Assembly: GCF_000012825.1 (NCBI RefSeq)
Contig: NC_009614.1
Coordinates: 2,418,001 to 2,482,000 of the forward strand
Length of the DNA stretch: 64,000 bases
Source: Phocaeicola vulgatus ATCC 8482
Lineage (GTDB): Bacteria > Bacteroidota > Bacteroidia > Bacteroidales > Bacteroidaceae
Direction of reading: 5' to 3'
Part shown: positions 37,527 through 47,100 of the stretch, one piece after another
Numbering within the stretch: the stretch's first letter is position 1
How the letters are laid out: every line of letters begins with the position of its first letter
Program-made: the position numbers and the translations under genes
Notes under the pieces: generated by a model
The model's database searches: none
The model's input: the letters and a program-made list of their open reading frames with translations, nothing else
What the model was told of the DNA's origin: nothing

Positions 37527-38234
37527 TTACGCTCTTTTTTTAGTTAAAAGAGATAGAATGATATACCACAGGATGATAGCTGCAAAACTGCTGATTTTGA
37601 AGAAAGCCAACAGGGGAATACATACAATGAGGAAAATATAGCTGACTTTGTTCTGTTTCCAGGCAAGACTCTTGAATTTTAATGAGAACATTGGAATTTC
37701 TGCCACCAGCAATAATGACATAATAACTACCAAGATGAAAAGATATGCCGCATTAAAAGAATCGGATATAAGAAAAGAATGTGCTCCTACAGTCAATGAC
37801 CCCCAAAATAAAGCATTAGCCGGAGTGGGCATACCGATGAAACTACTGCTCTGGCGTGGGTCAATATTGAACTTGCCTAAACGCAAAGCTGAAAATACGG
37901 AAATAAGAAATGCTGTATAAGGCATATAATCGGCAACAGGCAATAGAAAATCAGGATAGTGTACCTCTTTAAATAAAGAAAAGACAATGGCGGAAGGAGC
38001 GAACCCAAAAGTGATGTCATCGGCCAACGAGTCTAATTCTTTTCCTAAAGGCCCTGATACTTTGAACAAACGTGCCAACATGCCATCAAAGAAATCAAAT
38101 ACAGCGCCTAGTATAATGAAAGAGATGGCCAAGGTATAGTTTTCGTTAAAAGCCATGACACTGGCAATACAGCCGGAGAATAAATTACAGCAAGTTACCG
38201 CGTTAGGAATGTGGCGTGTGATACAGTTTGCCAT
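37527..38234 (-). CDS. pssA: CDP-diacylglycerol--serine O-phosphatidyltransferase
   Basis: This membrane enzyme makes phosphatidylserine from CDP-diacylglycerol and serine. The 235-residue protein has about 7 hydrophobic segments and the full CDP-alcohol phosphotransferase motif DGMLAR...GPLGKELDSLADD, with the required aspartates. The neighbouring psd gene ends 12 bases upstream, so the two are an operon that makes phosphatidylethanolamine. Confidence 0.96.
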   Translation of the reverse strand: MANCITRHIPNAVTCCNLFSGCIASVMAFNENYTLAISFIILGAVFDFFDGMLARLFKVSGPLGKELDSLADDITFGFAPSAIVFSLFKEVHYPDFLLPVADYMPYTAFLISVFSALRLGKFNIDPRQSSSFIGMPTPANALFWGSLTVGAHSFLISDSFNAAYLFILVVIMSLLLVAEIPMFSLKFKSLAWKQNKVSYIFLIVCIPLLAFFKISSFAAIILWYIILSLLTKKRA

Positions 38235-38245
38235 TGGTGATTTTC

Positions 38246-38932
38246 TTATTTTAGTTTAGCAATGACGGTTTCGTTACCTACAGTCGCTTGTCCCATCTTG
38301 ACACAGACTTCGGTTCCTAGTGGGAGATAAACATCTACACGCGAACCGAATTTAATAAACCCCATGTGTTCATCAATATAGCAATCTTCTCCTACTTCGG
38401 CATAGGTCACGATTCGACGGGCTATTGCTCCTGCTATCTGGCGCGCCATGACAGTATGTCCTTCAGGAGTTTCAATAACGACCATAGAACGTTCATTTTC
38501 CGTACTGGCTTTAGGCAGCCATGCTTTCATAAATTTACCGTTATGATGGTCTACATGTTTCACTACTCCGTCTACGGGATACCAATTGGCATGTACATTG
38601 ACAATGCTCATAAAAATAGAAATCATTAACCGGCGGTCATGAAAATATTCATGTTCATCTACTTCTTCTATAACTACTATTCTTCCGTCTGCCGGGGCTA
38701 CTACGATTTTTTCAGTGTCGTGCTCGAATAATCGAATGGGACAACGGAAAAAGTTAACCATTAACAGGTAAACAACGATACTTGCGGTGGCAAATATATA
38801 AAATGGAATTTTGCACTCAATTCCCCAAAACAATAGGGCATTGATACCAATTAACAGGATGGCACTGACAATCAAGATGCTTGTTCCCTCTCTATGTAGT
38901 CTTATTTTCTTTAATTTCTTCAGTCGGTTCAT
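38246..38932 (-). CDS. psd: Phosphatidylserine decarboxylase (short form)
   Basis: Converts phosphatidylserine to phosphatidylethanolamine with a self-made pyruvoyl group. I chose the ATG at 38930-38932 (MNRLKKLKK), giving 228 residues, the usual length for the short Psd class. The self-cleavage site is FGSR (Gly196-Ser197), the form found in short Psd proteins instead of the LGST of E. coli. Two hydrophobic segments (about 18-36 and 43-60) anchor the protein, and VAPADGRIV is conserved. pssA is 12 bases downstream. Confidence 0.95.
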   Translation of the reverse strand: MNRLKKLKKIRLHREGTSILIVSAILLIGINALLFWGIECKIPFYIFATASIVVYLLMVNFFRCPIRLFEHDTEKIVVAPADGRIVVIEEVDEHEYFHDRRLMISIFMSIVNVHANWYPVDGVVKHVDHHNGKFMKAWLPKASTENERSMVVIETPEGHTVMARQIAGAIARRIVTYAEVGEDCYIDEHMGFIKFGSRVDVYLPLGTEVCVKMGQATVGNETVIAKLK

Positions 38933-38955
38933 GATTGTATAAAACCAATTATCGT

Positions 38956-38963
38956 GCAAAAAT
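38956..38963 (-). promoter_or_regulatory. -7 box for psd-pssA
   Basis: Reads TATTTTTG on the minus strand, 23 bases before the psd start. It supports that start choice. Confidence 0.55.
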
Positions 38964-39123
38964 AAACTTATTTTGAAAACCTTGCAAATAAAAGTTGTTA
39001 GAAATGCCTATTTCGACTTCATTTAAGATAAAAAAAGCGAATGTTGATAACTTCTTCTTTATCTTTTTGCAGGTTTTATGAAAGCAGAGTATCTTTAGAC
39101 AATTTTTTAGTAGAGTAACGATT

Positions 39124-42100
39124 ATGCAGGATTTTGTCCATTTACATGTCCATACCCAGTATTCCATCCTTGATGGCCAGGCGTCTATTCCACGTTTGGT
39201 AGACAAGGCTATGGCTGATGGAATGAAAGGTATAGCCGTAACAGACCATGGTGATATGTTCGGTATCAAGGAATTCTTCAACTATGTAAATAAGAAGAAT
39301 AGCAGTACTAACAGTGAGATAAAGGATTTGAAGAAAAGAATAGCCGGACTGGAAAAAGGTACGGTGGAATGTGATAATCCCGAGACGGAACTTGTGGCAT
39401 GCAAGGAAAAATTGGAAACGGCAAAGAAGAAACTGTTTAAACCGATTTTCGGTTGTGAGATGTATGTGGCGCGCCGTCGTTTATTCAACAAAGAAGGAAA
39501 ACCCGATCAAAGTGGTTATCACTTGGTTGTGCTTGCTAAAAATGAAAAAGGATACCACAACCTCATAAAATTAGTATCAAAGGCATGGACGGAAGGGTTC
39601 TATATGCGTCCGCGTACTGACCGTGTGGAATTGGAAAAATACCATGAAGGGTTGATTGTCTGTACTGCGTGTATTGCCGGAGAGGTTCCTAGAAATATCA
39701 TAGCTGGAAAATATGAAGAGGCTGAGGAAGCTATCCAATGGTATAAACGTGTATTCGGAGATGATTTCTATTTGGAATTGCAACGTCATAAAGCGACGGT
39801 TCCTCGTGCGAACCATGAAGCTTATAAATTGCAGCAAATTGCTAACGAAAAGCTGATAGAGTATTCTAAAAAATTCAATGTCAAGCTGGTTTGTACCAAT
39901 GACGTTCACTTTGTAGATGAAGAGAATGCTGAAGCACACGACAGGCTGATCTGTCTGAGTACGGGTAAGGATTTGGATGATCCTAACCGTATGCTCTATT
40001 CAAAGCAAGAGTGGATGAAGACACGTGCCGAGATGAATGAAGTTTTCGCTGATGTTCCCGAGGCTCTTTCAAATACGGTGGATATTTGTGATCAGGTGGA
40101 ATTTTATAGTATAGATCATGCACCGATTATGCCTACTTTTGCTATTCCTGAAGATTTTGGAACAGAAGAGGGATATCGGAAGAAATATACAGAAAAGGAC
40201 TTGTTTGATGAGTTCACTCAAGATGAAAACGGTAACGTGGTAATGAGTGAGGAGGCCGCTAAAGCCAAAATAGAGAAACTGGGTGGCTATGACAAACTCT
40301 ATCGTATTAAACTGGAAGCTGATTATCTGAAGAAATTAGCGTTGGAAGGTGCGCATAAGCGTTATGGAGAAGTATTGAGTGAGGAAGTGCAGGAACGGAT
40401 CAAATTCGAACTTCATATTATGAAGACGATGGGTTTTCCCGGTTACTTCTTGATTGTGCAGGATTTTATTCGTGCCGCGCGTGAAGAATTGGATGTGTCT
40501 GTGGGACCGGGACGTGGATCGGCGGCAGGTTCTGCCGTAGCATATTGTTTGGGTATCACTAAAATAGACCCTATTGCATACGATTTGCTGTTCGAACGTT
40601 TCCTGAATCCCGACCGTATTTCTTTGCCTGATATTGATGTGGATTTTGATGATGATGGTCGTGGACGAGTATTGAATTGGGTAACTGAAAAATATGGTCA
40701 GGAAAAGGTGGCGCATATCATTACATACGGTACGATGGCAACCAAGCTGGCAATCAAGGATGTAGCCCGTGTACAGAAATTACCTTTATCGGAGTCCGAC
40801 CGTTTGTGTAAGTTGGTTCCGGATAAGATTCCTGATAAAAAAATGAATTTGCCTAATGCCATAGCTTATGTTCCCGAACTACAGGCAGCGGAAGTCTCAC
40901 CCGATCCTATTTTGCGTGATACGATAAAGTATGCAAAGATGTTGGAGGGGAATGTCCGTAATACAGGTGTGCATGCGTGCGGTACTATTATATGTCGAGA
41001 TGATATAACGGACTGGGTGCCTGTAAGTACGGCAGATGATAAGGAAACCGGTGAAAAAATGCTGGTGACCCAGTATGAAGGTTCAGTTATTGAAGATACT
41101 GGATTGATCAAGATGGACTTTTTGGGTCTGAAGACCCTTTCTATTATCAAAGAGGCGATTGAAAATATCAAGCATAGTAAGGGGATTATCTTGGATATTG
41201 ACGAGGTTGACATTTCGGATCCTCCTACTTATGCTCTTTATAGTGAAGGACGGACGATTGGTACATTCCAGTTCGAATCTGCCGGTATGCAGAAATATTT
41301 GCGGGAATTGGAACCTAGCACTTTTGAGGATTTGATTGCGATGAATGCCCTTTATCGTCCGGGACCTATGGATTACATTCCGGACTTTATCGACCGTAAG
41401 CATGGCCGTAAGCCTATTGAGTATGATATTCCTATTATGGAGAAATATTTGAAAGATACATATGGTATTACGGTATATCAGGAGCAGGTCATGCTTTTGT
41501 CACGTTTGCTGGCGGATTTTACTCGTGGCGAATCCGATGCCTTGCGTAAAGCAATGGGTAAAAAACTGAGGGACAAACTAGACCATATGAAGCCTAAGTT
41601 TATTGAAGGCGGACGGAAGAACGGTCATGATCCCAAAGTACTTGAGAAGATTTGGACGGACTGGGAAAAGTTCGCTTCTTATGCATTCAATAAATCTCAT
41701 GCTACTTGTTATTCGTGGGTGGCTTATCAGACAGCTTTTCTGAAAGCAAACTATCCGGCGGAATATATGGCGGCTACGATGAGCCGGAATATTTCGAATA
41801 TCACGGAAATTACTAAATTGATGGACGAGAGTAAGGCGACTGGTATCATGACCAAGGGACCTGATGTGAATGAAAGTTATCTGAAGTTTTCTGTGAATCG
41901 TAAAGGGGATATCCGTTTTGGACTGGGAGCCATTAAGGGAGTGGGGGAAAGTGCTGTGCAGTCTATCCTTGAAGAACGTGAGAGAAATGGAGAATATAAA
42001 GATATTTTCGATTTTGTGCAGCGTGTAAATCTTTCGGCTTGCAATCGTAAGAATATAGAAAACTTGGCTTTGGCAGGTGCTTTTGATAGTTTCACAGGAA

Positions 42101-42921
42101 TAAAGCGTGAAGACTTCTTTGTAAAGAACGCTAAAGATGAAACATTTACCGAAGTGTTGGTACGTTATGGGAATAAGTATCAGATGGATAAAGCCGCGGC
42201 TGCAAATTCTTTGTTTGGAGGTGAGAATCAGGTGGATATTGCTACTCCCGAAATCATTCCGTCTCCTGCATGGGGGGATTTGGAACGTTTGAATAAGGAA
42301 CGTGATTTGGTAGGTATCTATCTTTCTGCCCATCCGTTGGATGAGTATGCTGTTATATTAGAGAATGTATGCAATGTCCACATGGCGGAACTTGCCGATT
42401 TAACCCCTTTGCAGAACAGAGACTTAACCATGGGAGGGATTGTGACTGCAGTGCGTGAGGGGTATACCAAGACGGGAAAACCATACGGTATTGCTAAAGT
42501 GGAAGATTATTCGGGCTCAGCAGAATTTGCTTTCTTCGGTAATGAATGGGTAGAGAAGAAGAACTTTTTTATGACCGGTATGTTTTTATTTATGCGAGGG
42601 AAATGTCAGCCAAAACAATGGCGGCAGGAAGAATGGGAGGTGAAGATAAGTACTATTGAGTTGTTACCGGAAGTAAAGGAAAAGATTATTGAGAAACTTA
42701 CAGTTTCAGCTCCTTTGTCTGCATTGGATGAAGAGCTGATAACGGAGTTTTCAGCCTTAATCAAGGCACATCCCGGTAATGCAGAGCTTTATTTTCATGT
42801 GATGGATGAGGATGGACAAATGTATGTCAATCTGATGTCACGTACTATGAAAATTTCAGTTCAAAAAGAGATCATGACTTATTTAAAGAGCCAACCACAG
42901 CTCTCTTACAAAATTAATTAG
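39124..42921 (+). CDS. dnaE: DNA polymerase III alpha subunit
   Basis: The replicative polymerase catalytic subunit. The 1265-residue protein begins with the PHP domain (VHLHVHTQYSILDG), and carries the polymerase active-site region with PDIDVDFDDDGR and the FNKSHATCYSWVAYQ finger. GPGRGSAAGS precedes it. Tandem helix-hairpin-helix and OB (GGIVTAVREGYTKTGKP) domains close the protein. An insert near 55-90 (KKNSSTNSEIKDLKKRIAG in part) is helical and charged, giving a slightly longer N-terminus than E. coli. A trxA promoter begins right at the stop. Confidence 0.98.
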   Translation: MQDFVHLHVHTQYSILDGQASIPRLVDKAMADGMKGIAVTDHGDMFGIKEFFNYVNKKNSSTNSEIKDLKKRIAGLEKGTVECDNPETELVACKEKLETAKKKLFKPIFGCEMYVARRRLFNKEGKPDQSGYHLVVLAKNEKGYHNLIKLVSKAWTEGFYMRPRTDRVELEKYHEGLIVCTACIAGEVPRNIIAGKYEEAEEAIQWYKRVFGDDFYLELQRHKATVPRANHEAYKLQQIANEKLIEYSKKFNVKLVCTNDVHFVDEENAEAHDRLICLSTGKDLDDPNRMLYSKQEWMKTRAEMNEVFADVPEALSNTVDICDQVEFYSIDHAPIMPTFAIPEDFGTEEGYRKKYTEKDLFDEFTQDENGNVVMSEEAAKAKIEKLGGYDKLYRIKLEADYLKKLALEGAHKRYGEVLSEEVQERIKFELHIMKTMGFPGYFLIVQDFIRAAREELDVSVGPGRGSAAGSAVAYCLGITKIDPIAYDLLFERFLNPDRISLPDIDVDFDDDGRGRVLNWVTEKYGQEKVAHIITYGTMATKLAIKDVARVQKLPLSESDRLCKLVPDKIPDKKMNLPNAIAYVPELQAAEVSPDPILRDTIKYAKMLEGNVRNTGVHACGTIICRDDITDWVPVSTADDKETGEKMLVTQYEGSVIEDTGLIKMDFLGLKTLSIIKEAIENIKHSKGIILDIDEVDISDPPTYALYSEGRTIGTFQFESAGMQKYLRELEPSTFEDLIAMNALYRPGPMDYIPDFIDRKHGRKPIEYDIPIMEKYLKDTYGITVYQEQVMLLSRLLADFTRGESDALRKAMGKKLRDKLDHMKPKFIEGGRKNGHDPKVLEKIWTDWEKFASYAFNKSHATCYSWVAYQTAFLKANYPAEYMAATMSRNISNITEITKLMDESKATGIMTKGPDVNESYLKFSVNRKGDIRFGLGAIKGVGESAVQSILEERERNGEYKDIFDFVQRVNLSACNRKNIENLALAGAFDSFTGIKREDFFVKNAKDETFTEVLVRYGNKYQMDKAAAANSLFGGENQVDIATPEIIPSPAWGDLERLNKERDLVGIYLSAHPLDEYAVILENVCNVHMAELADLTPLQNRDLTMGGIVTAVREGYTKTGKPYGIAKVEDYSGSAEFAFFGNEWVEKKNFFMTGMFLFMRGKCQPKQWRQEEWEVKISTIELLPEVKEKIIEKLTVSAPLSALDEELITEFSALIKAHPGNAELYFHVMDEDGQMYVNLMSRTMKISVQKEIMTYLKSQPQLSYKIN

Positions 42922-42929
42922 TATATTTG
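42922..42929 (+). promoter_or_regulatory. -7 box for trxA
   Basis: TATATTTG begins right after the dnaE stop codon (42919-42921, with one base shared at the edge of the stop) and lies 34 bases before the trxA start. It gives trxA its own transcription. Confidence 0.55.
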
Positions 42930-42962
42930 CGCTAACATTTTAAATAACTAAGTATAATAATT

Positions 42963-43277
42963 ATGGCACTAGAAATTAAAGATAGCAATTTTGAAGAATT
43001 GCTGGCATCAGGCAAGCCTGTAGTAGTGGACTTTTGGGCAACATGGTGTGGTCCTTGTAAAAAAATAGCTCCGGATGTTGAAGCTTTGGCAGAAGAATAT
43101 AAGGATCAGGTAATAATTGGAAAGTGCGACGTGGATGATAACGACGAACTGACCGGTAAATTTGGTGTACGTAACATTCCTACTGTTCTTTTTATCAAGG
43201 ACGGTGAAGTGAAAGATAAGACTGTAGGTGCAGTGACCAAAGCTCAGCTGGAAGAAAAAATAAAAGCTTTACTGTAA
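42963..43277 (+). CDS. trxA: Thioredoxin
   Basis: A 104-residue thioredoxin with the active-site WCGPC (Cys29, Cys32) and the conserved cis-Pro loop GVRNIPTVLF. It reduces cytoplasmic disulfides. There is no signal peptide. A 111-residue acidic protein follows by 35 bases. Confidence 0.97.
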   Translation: MALEIKDSNFEELLASGKPVVVDFWATWCGPCKKIAPDVEALAEEYKDQVIIGKCDVDDNDELTGKFGVRNIPTVLFIKDGEVKDKTVGAVTKAQLEEKIKALL

Positions 43278-43312
43278 TAAAAAGAATATTCACCCCTTTA
43301 ATATATACGACT

Positions 43313-43648
43313 ATGGGAATGGAAGACGATTTCTTATTGGAAGATGAGGATGATCAAAAAACGATAGAGTTTATCAAAAATTATCTGCCTCAGGATTTGA
43401 AAGATAAATTCACGGAGGATGATTTATATTATATCCTTGATGTGATTGTGGATTACTATACCTCCAGCGGATGCCTTGATGTACAACCTGATGAAGAGGG
43501 ATACATTAACATTGATCAAGATGAAATTGTGAATTACATAGTCAAGGAAGCCAAGAAAGACGGAATGGGGCCTTATGACCCCGATGATGTATTCTTTGTA
43601 GTCCAAGGGGAAATGGAATATGGGAATTCATTGGGACAAGTGGATTAA
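43313..43648 (+). CDS. Acidic hypothetical protein downstream of thioredoxin
   Basis: 111 residues, strongly acidic (many Asp/Glu, for example DDFLLEDEDDQ and QPDEEGYINIDQDE). It looks soluble and helical, with a single Cys and no signal. I do not recognise the family. It is the last gene before a terminator and follows trxA by 35 bases, so it probably shares the trxA message. No function is proposed. Confidence 0.75.
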   Translation: MGMEDDFLLEDEDDQKTIEFIKNYLPQDLKDKFTEDDLYYILDVIVDYYTSSGCLDVQPDEEGYINIDQDEIVNYIVKEAKKDGMGPYDPDDVFFVVQGEMEYGNSLGQVD

Positions 43649-43674
43649 GAAGAAAGTCTCATAATAAAATAAAA

Positions 43675-43712
43675 GATGCGTATCTCTATGTAGGGGATGC
43701 GCATTTTTTTAT
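43675..43712 (+). terminator. Terminator after trxA and the acidic protein
   Basis: ATGCGTATCTC pairs with GGGATGCGCAT with two G-U pairs, followed by seven T residues. Confidence 0.75.
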
Positions 43713-43755
43713 ACTTGAAAACAAGGTAGTATCTACTATTAGCTCTCTTATTTCT

Positions 43756-43785
43756 TTTGTAAAAGAAAATAATAGAATACCTTTG
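43756..43785 (+). promoter_or_regulatory. Promoter for the pRiA4b ORF-3 domain gene
   Basis: TTTG at 43756-43759 and TACCTTTG at 43778-43785, 18 bases apart; the start lies 42 bases downstream. Confidence 0.6.
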
Positions 43786-43827
43786 TAAAAACACTCATGC
43801 TCATTTTAACTATAAAAACATTGCTTA

Positions 43828-45387
43828 ATGGCTAAAAAGAAAAATTCCCAATTCCTGCCTGGTCTTTTGGAGGATATCATGTCTTTATTGACCCCGGAAG
43901 AACAAGAAATTGCATTTGAATTGTTTAATGATGGAGCGAATCAGGTAGATGAAGAACTGTCTCATATTTATTATCATCATCAGTGTCCCGATTATAGATT
44001 GATTGCGCAGCCGATCGCATCTTATCTGATGCCTTTGTGGACGATGGATGATATGAGTAGTCTGTCACCGGCTGAAATCTACTCTTCTTGTGCTGTTATT
44101 CCACAAGAAACATTGGAACGAGATCTCCGCAATTTTATCTTTAATATCTTTGTCGTATATCGGAAAATGCCCGAAAAATGTTATTCATATAGAATGTGGT
44201 ATGCATTAGGAATAATGGAGCATTTTCGTATGGAACATTGTTTGGATATTGTTTTGGAAGTGCTGCGGCAAGATTTGGATTTTTATGATTTTTATTTCGG
44301 TTATTTGTATGAAACAATGTTGTCTGCCATTACCTATCAATTGGGACAGAATCAATTAGATGTTTTGATGGACTTTATGAAAGAGCCCGGACTGCTTCCT
44401 ATGTCTAAATATAGAGTGATTGAAGCTGTTGCTCATATTGTGATAACTCATCCTGACAGAAGAGAGGAAGTGATGGATTGGTTTGGTAATTTGTTGAGTT
44501 ATTATTTTGATGTACTGAAAGAGCAGAAGAATGATATTTGTTCTACTTTGCTGCTTGATCATGTTACAGCTTGCATGATGGATATTCGCGGGGTAGAAAC
44601 TTTACCTATTTTGCAAAAGATTTATCGGACTTATCATATTAAACCTTATGGTATTCCAAGTATTAATGAACTAAAGAAAAAAATGCCTTATGCGGAAATG
44701 CATGGGTTGGAAATGGAACGGGTAGAGGATTATTTAGTTGAAGTTTTCGAGGTTGCTACTGACGAGGAAGAAGATGAGGAGATTTATGATGATCCGCTTT
44801 ATATGGAGGATCAGCCTGCTAAAAAATTTAGAATAAAAATAGAGTTGAAAGACTCTGAACCATTAGTCTGGCGCATATTGGAGGTTCCTTCGAATATTTG
44901 TTTGGAAAGATTTTCTGAGGTGGTAGAAGTGGCAATGGGATGGGATGGTTATCATTTGCATCGTTTTATTAAGGGGAACACTTATTATCTTCCTCCCAAA
45001 GATCGGGCAGATGATTGTTTTTTTGAAGGTGTACCCAAACAGTTTGATTCCGGTATGCTTTCTTTAGGTGAATTATTAAGTCGTAAGGGATCAAAAATTA
45101 AGTATGAATATGATTTCGGTGATAGTTGGATACATGAAATTATATTAGAATCCTGCCAGTCCTATAAGAAAGAGGAAATTCCGGTTATAGCCTTGTTGGA
45201 TGGTGAAAATGCTTGTCCGCCAGAAGATTGTAATGGCATATGGGGGTATAGGAAAATGCTGAAAGCTTTAGAAAAGCCTCGCTCTAAAGCTGCGCGTGAA
45301 TATAAAGAATGGTTGGGGTATAATTTTGATCCTACTGAATTTGATCTTGATGAAACTAGGGGGCTGTTGGCTGAAATTGTAGATTGA
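43828..45387 (+). CDS. Helical N-terminal domain fused to plasmid pRiA4b ORF-3 domain
   Basis: 519 residues. The first 310 residues are helical, with repeats of aromatic and acidic residues (for example RDLRNFIFNIFVVYRKMP), perhaps a HEAT- or DUF1186-like scaffold. An acidic linker (DEEEDEEIYDD, near 310-325) leads into a pRiA4b ORF-3-like domain (about 330-480; KIELKDSEPLVWRILEVP, GWDGYHLHRF, YEYDFGDSWIHEI). The combination occurs in other bacteria, but no activity is known to me. It has its own promoter and no obvious operon partner. Confidence 0.78.
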   Translation: MAKKKNSQFLPGLLEDIMSLLTPEEQEIAFELFNDGANQVDEELSHIYYHHQCPDYRLIAQPIASYLMPLWTMDDMSSLSPAEIYSSCAVIPQETLERDLRNFIFNIFVVYRKMPEKCYSYRMWYALGIMEHFRMEHCLDIVLEVLRQDLDFYDFYFGYLYETMLSAITYQLGQNQLDVLMDFMKEPGLLPMSKYRVIEAVAHIVITHPDRREEVMDWFGNLLSYYFDVLKEQKNDICSTLLLDHVTACMMDIRGVETLPILQKIYRTYHIKPYGIPSINELKKKMPYAEMHGLEMERVEDYLVEVFEVATDEEEDEEIYDDPLYMEDQPAKKFRIKIELKDSEPLVWRILEVPSNICLERFSEVVEVAMGWDGYHLHRFIKGNTYYLPPKDRADDCFFEGVPKQFDSGMLSLGELLSRKGSKIKYEYDFGDSWIHEIILESCQSYKKEEIPVIALLDGENACPPEDCNGIWGYRKMLKALEKPRSKAAREYKEWLGYNFDPTEFDLDETRGLLAEIVD

Positions 45388-45501
45388 TTTGGATTTTTGT
45401 TATAACAGGGGGCGGGTGGAAATCCTGCTCTTTCCTAAAAAACTTGTTTTATGTCTGTGGATAGGGGAATGTAATATCCACAGATTTTGTTCACTATGTG
45501 T

Positions 45502-45723
45502 TTATACGATGCCTTGTACATTCAAAAAGAAATAAATGCCTGTAGCTATCATTAATAGTCCTAATATAGCATAGAAAAGTCGTGCACGCTGACGCCCTGC
45601 ATTACTGACAATGAACTGTGTGTTGTGTGCGGTAAAGAACCACTCCCAATTAAATAAGGCTGCCAGAACGGACAATAGTCCTACCAATACGAATATGGCT
45701 TGGATCAGATAATGCATTCCCAT
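45502..45723 (-). CDS. Imm17-like small membrane protein
   Basis: 73 residues with two membrane segments (LIQAIFVLVGLLSVLAALF and ARLFYAILGLLMIATGIYFF in short form). It resembles immunity-17-family proteins that Bacteroides genomes often carry; the toxin partner is not in the window. It lies downstream of tsaE on the minus strand. As the family assignment rests on a short pattern, it is tentative. Confidence 0.6.
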   Translation of the reverse strand: MGMHYLIQAIFVLVGLLSVLAALFNWEWFFTAHNTQFIVSNAGRQRARLFYAILGLLMIATGIYFFLNVQGIV

Positions 45724-45784
45724 AATTTAATGAATTTGGCTGTAGGGGCAGATTTTGTTCGTCCCTACAGTGAATATTTTTCTT

Positions 45785-46213
45785 TTATTCAGCTTCAAAG
45801 TGCATGATTCGGCTTCCATCTTCAGATTCTTCAATCTCGACTTTTACAGCATTGCCAGGCAAAAGTTCTTCTACCAGTTCCGGCCATTCGATGAAGCAGA
45901 GGGCACCGCTATAGAAATAATCCTCATATCCCATGTCGTATACTTCGTCCAGTTTCTTGATACGATAGAAATCAAAATGGTAAATAAGTTCACCGGTTTC
46001 ATCCGAACGGTATTCGTTGACAATGGCAAAAGTTGGCGAGTTGATGACATCTGTTACCCCCAGCTCTTCGCATACAGCTTTGATAAATGTTGTTTTACCG
46101 GCTCCCATCTTTCCGTAGAAAGCAAAAACGGTATTATCACCCATAGCTGCGATGAATTGTTTGGCAGCTTCGTGGATAGAGTCTAAAGAATTGATTTTAA
46201 TTTCCATATCCAT
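45785..46213 (-). CDS. tsaE: tRNA threonylcarbamoyladenosine biosynthesis ATPase TsaE
   Basis: TsaE supports TsaB-TsaD in making t6A37 on ANN-decoding tRNAs. The 142-residue protein has Walker [11 protein letters not shown], the [10 protein letters not shown] segment, and FDFYRI. Two close ATGs exist (46211-46213 and 46205-46207); the first overlaps the permease by 17 bases. A TACCTTTG box at 46240-46247 inside the permease gene gives an internal promoter. The Imm17-like gene follows. Confidence 0.95.
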   Translation of the reverse strand: MDMEIKINSLDSIHEAAKQFIAAMGDNTVFAFYGKMGAGKTTFIKAVCEELGVTDVINSPTFAIVNEYRSDETGELIYHFDFYRIKKLDEVYDMGYEDYFYSGALCFIEWPELVEELLPGNAVKVEIEESEDGSRIMHFEAE

Positions 46214-47048
46214 TGGTTTGATTGAGTTTCTTTTGTTTGCAAAGGTACATGCTTTTCCCCATTTTGCAAAAAGTATAGATGAGGATTGAAAAAAAGATTA
46301 TTGCTGCACCCGAAGGAACTTGTAATTTATAAGAAATGAACAGTCCGCCTAAACAACCTGCATAACCGGTGATGACGGACCACCAGATAATTTTCTTGAA
46401 ACTATGGGTAAACAAATTGGCGGTCATTTGCGGTAAAGTCAGCAGGGAAATGGCAAGTACTATACCTACCATGCGGAGGCATGATACGATGGTCAGTGCG
46501 ATGAACATCATCAGAATATATTCAAATAAAGCTACCGGTATACGTTGGGAACGGGCGAATTCCCGGTCGAAAGCGATGCAAATGATAGGATTCAGAAATA
46601 AAGTGAAGAATAGTGTCAGCAGCACGGAAAGAATGGCAAGTAACAGAATATCTGTGGGCGTAATGGTCAGAATGTTGCCGAACAGAAAGGCGGATAAATC
46701 GGGAGTGAATCCTGGAGCTAGAAAGCTAAAGATAATACCTACTGCCATACCGAAAGTCCAAAACACGGCGATAGCGGAATCTTCGCGCATATCTTTCCGT
46801 TTGCTTAACCATTCTACCCCAAAGGAAGAGAGTACGGAGAAGATTGCAGCAGATAATAGAGGGGAGATTCCTGCGTATAATCCTAGGCCGATACCTCCAA
46901 AAGAGGCGTGGGTAATTCCTCCACTGATGAATACCAAACGGCGCGTCACAATGTATGTGCCGATAATGCCACAGGCAATGCTGGCAAACAAGCTTCCTAG
47001 CAAGGCATGTTGGAAGAAAGTATAATGCAAAAGTTCTAATATATCCAT
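46197..47048 (-). CDS. ABC-3-family metal-ion ABC transporter permease (ZnuB/MntB-like)
   Basis: A 283-residue membrane protein of the ABC-3 (PF00950) type with about 8-9 helices. [46 protein letters not shown] is the usual opening, of which [12 protein letters not shown] is the key motif. Zinc, manganese or iron could be the substrate. No ATPase or binding-protein gene is adjacent; the partners must lie elsewhere. It follows the Cys-containing membrane-anchored gene by 52 bases and overlaps tsaE. Confidence 0.9.
   Translation of the reverse strand: MDILELLHYTFFQHALLGSLFASIACGIIGTYIVTRRLVFISGGITHASFGGIGLGLYAGISPLLSAAIFSVLSSFGVEWLSKRKDMREDSAIAVFWTFGMAVGIIFSFLAPGFTPDLSAFLFGNILTITPTDILLLAILSVLLTLFFTLFLNPIICIAFDREFARSQRIPVALFEYILMMFIALTIVSCLRMVGIVLAISLLTLPQMTANLFTHSFKKIIWWSVITGYAGCLGGLFISYKLQVPSGAAIIFFSILIYTFCKMGKSMYLCKQKKLNQTNGYGN
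46240..46247 (-). promoter_or_regulatory. Internal -7 box for tsaE
   Basis: Reads TACCTTTG on the minus strand, 27 bases upstream of the tsaE start, inside the 3' end of the permease gene. Confidence 0.5.
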
Positions 47049-47100
47049 ATTTTTTTCAGTGGTTTTTATTCAAATGGAGACTTTGCTTGGTGTAGGCGGA

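Noticed and set aside
38949..39281. 110-codon minus-strand frame between psd and dnaE
   Set aside because: It starts inside dnaE and reads across the promoter region of psd; the product has no recognisable pattern.
41578..42333. 251-codon open frame on the minus strand
   Set aside because: It lies inside dnaE on the opposite strand and has no domain or promoter.
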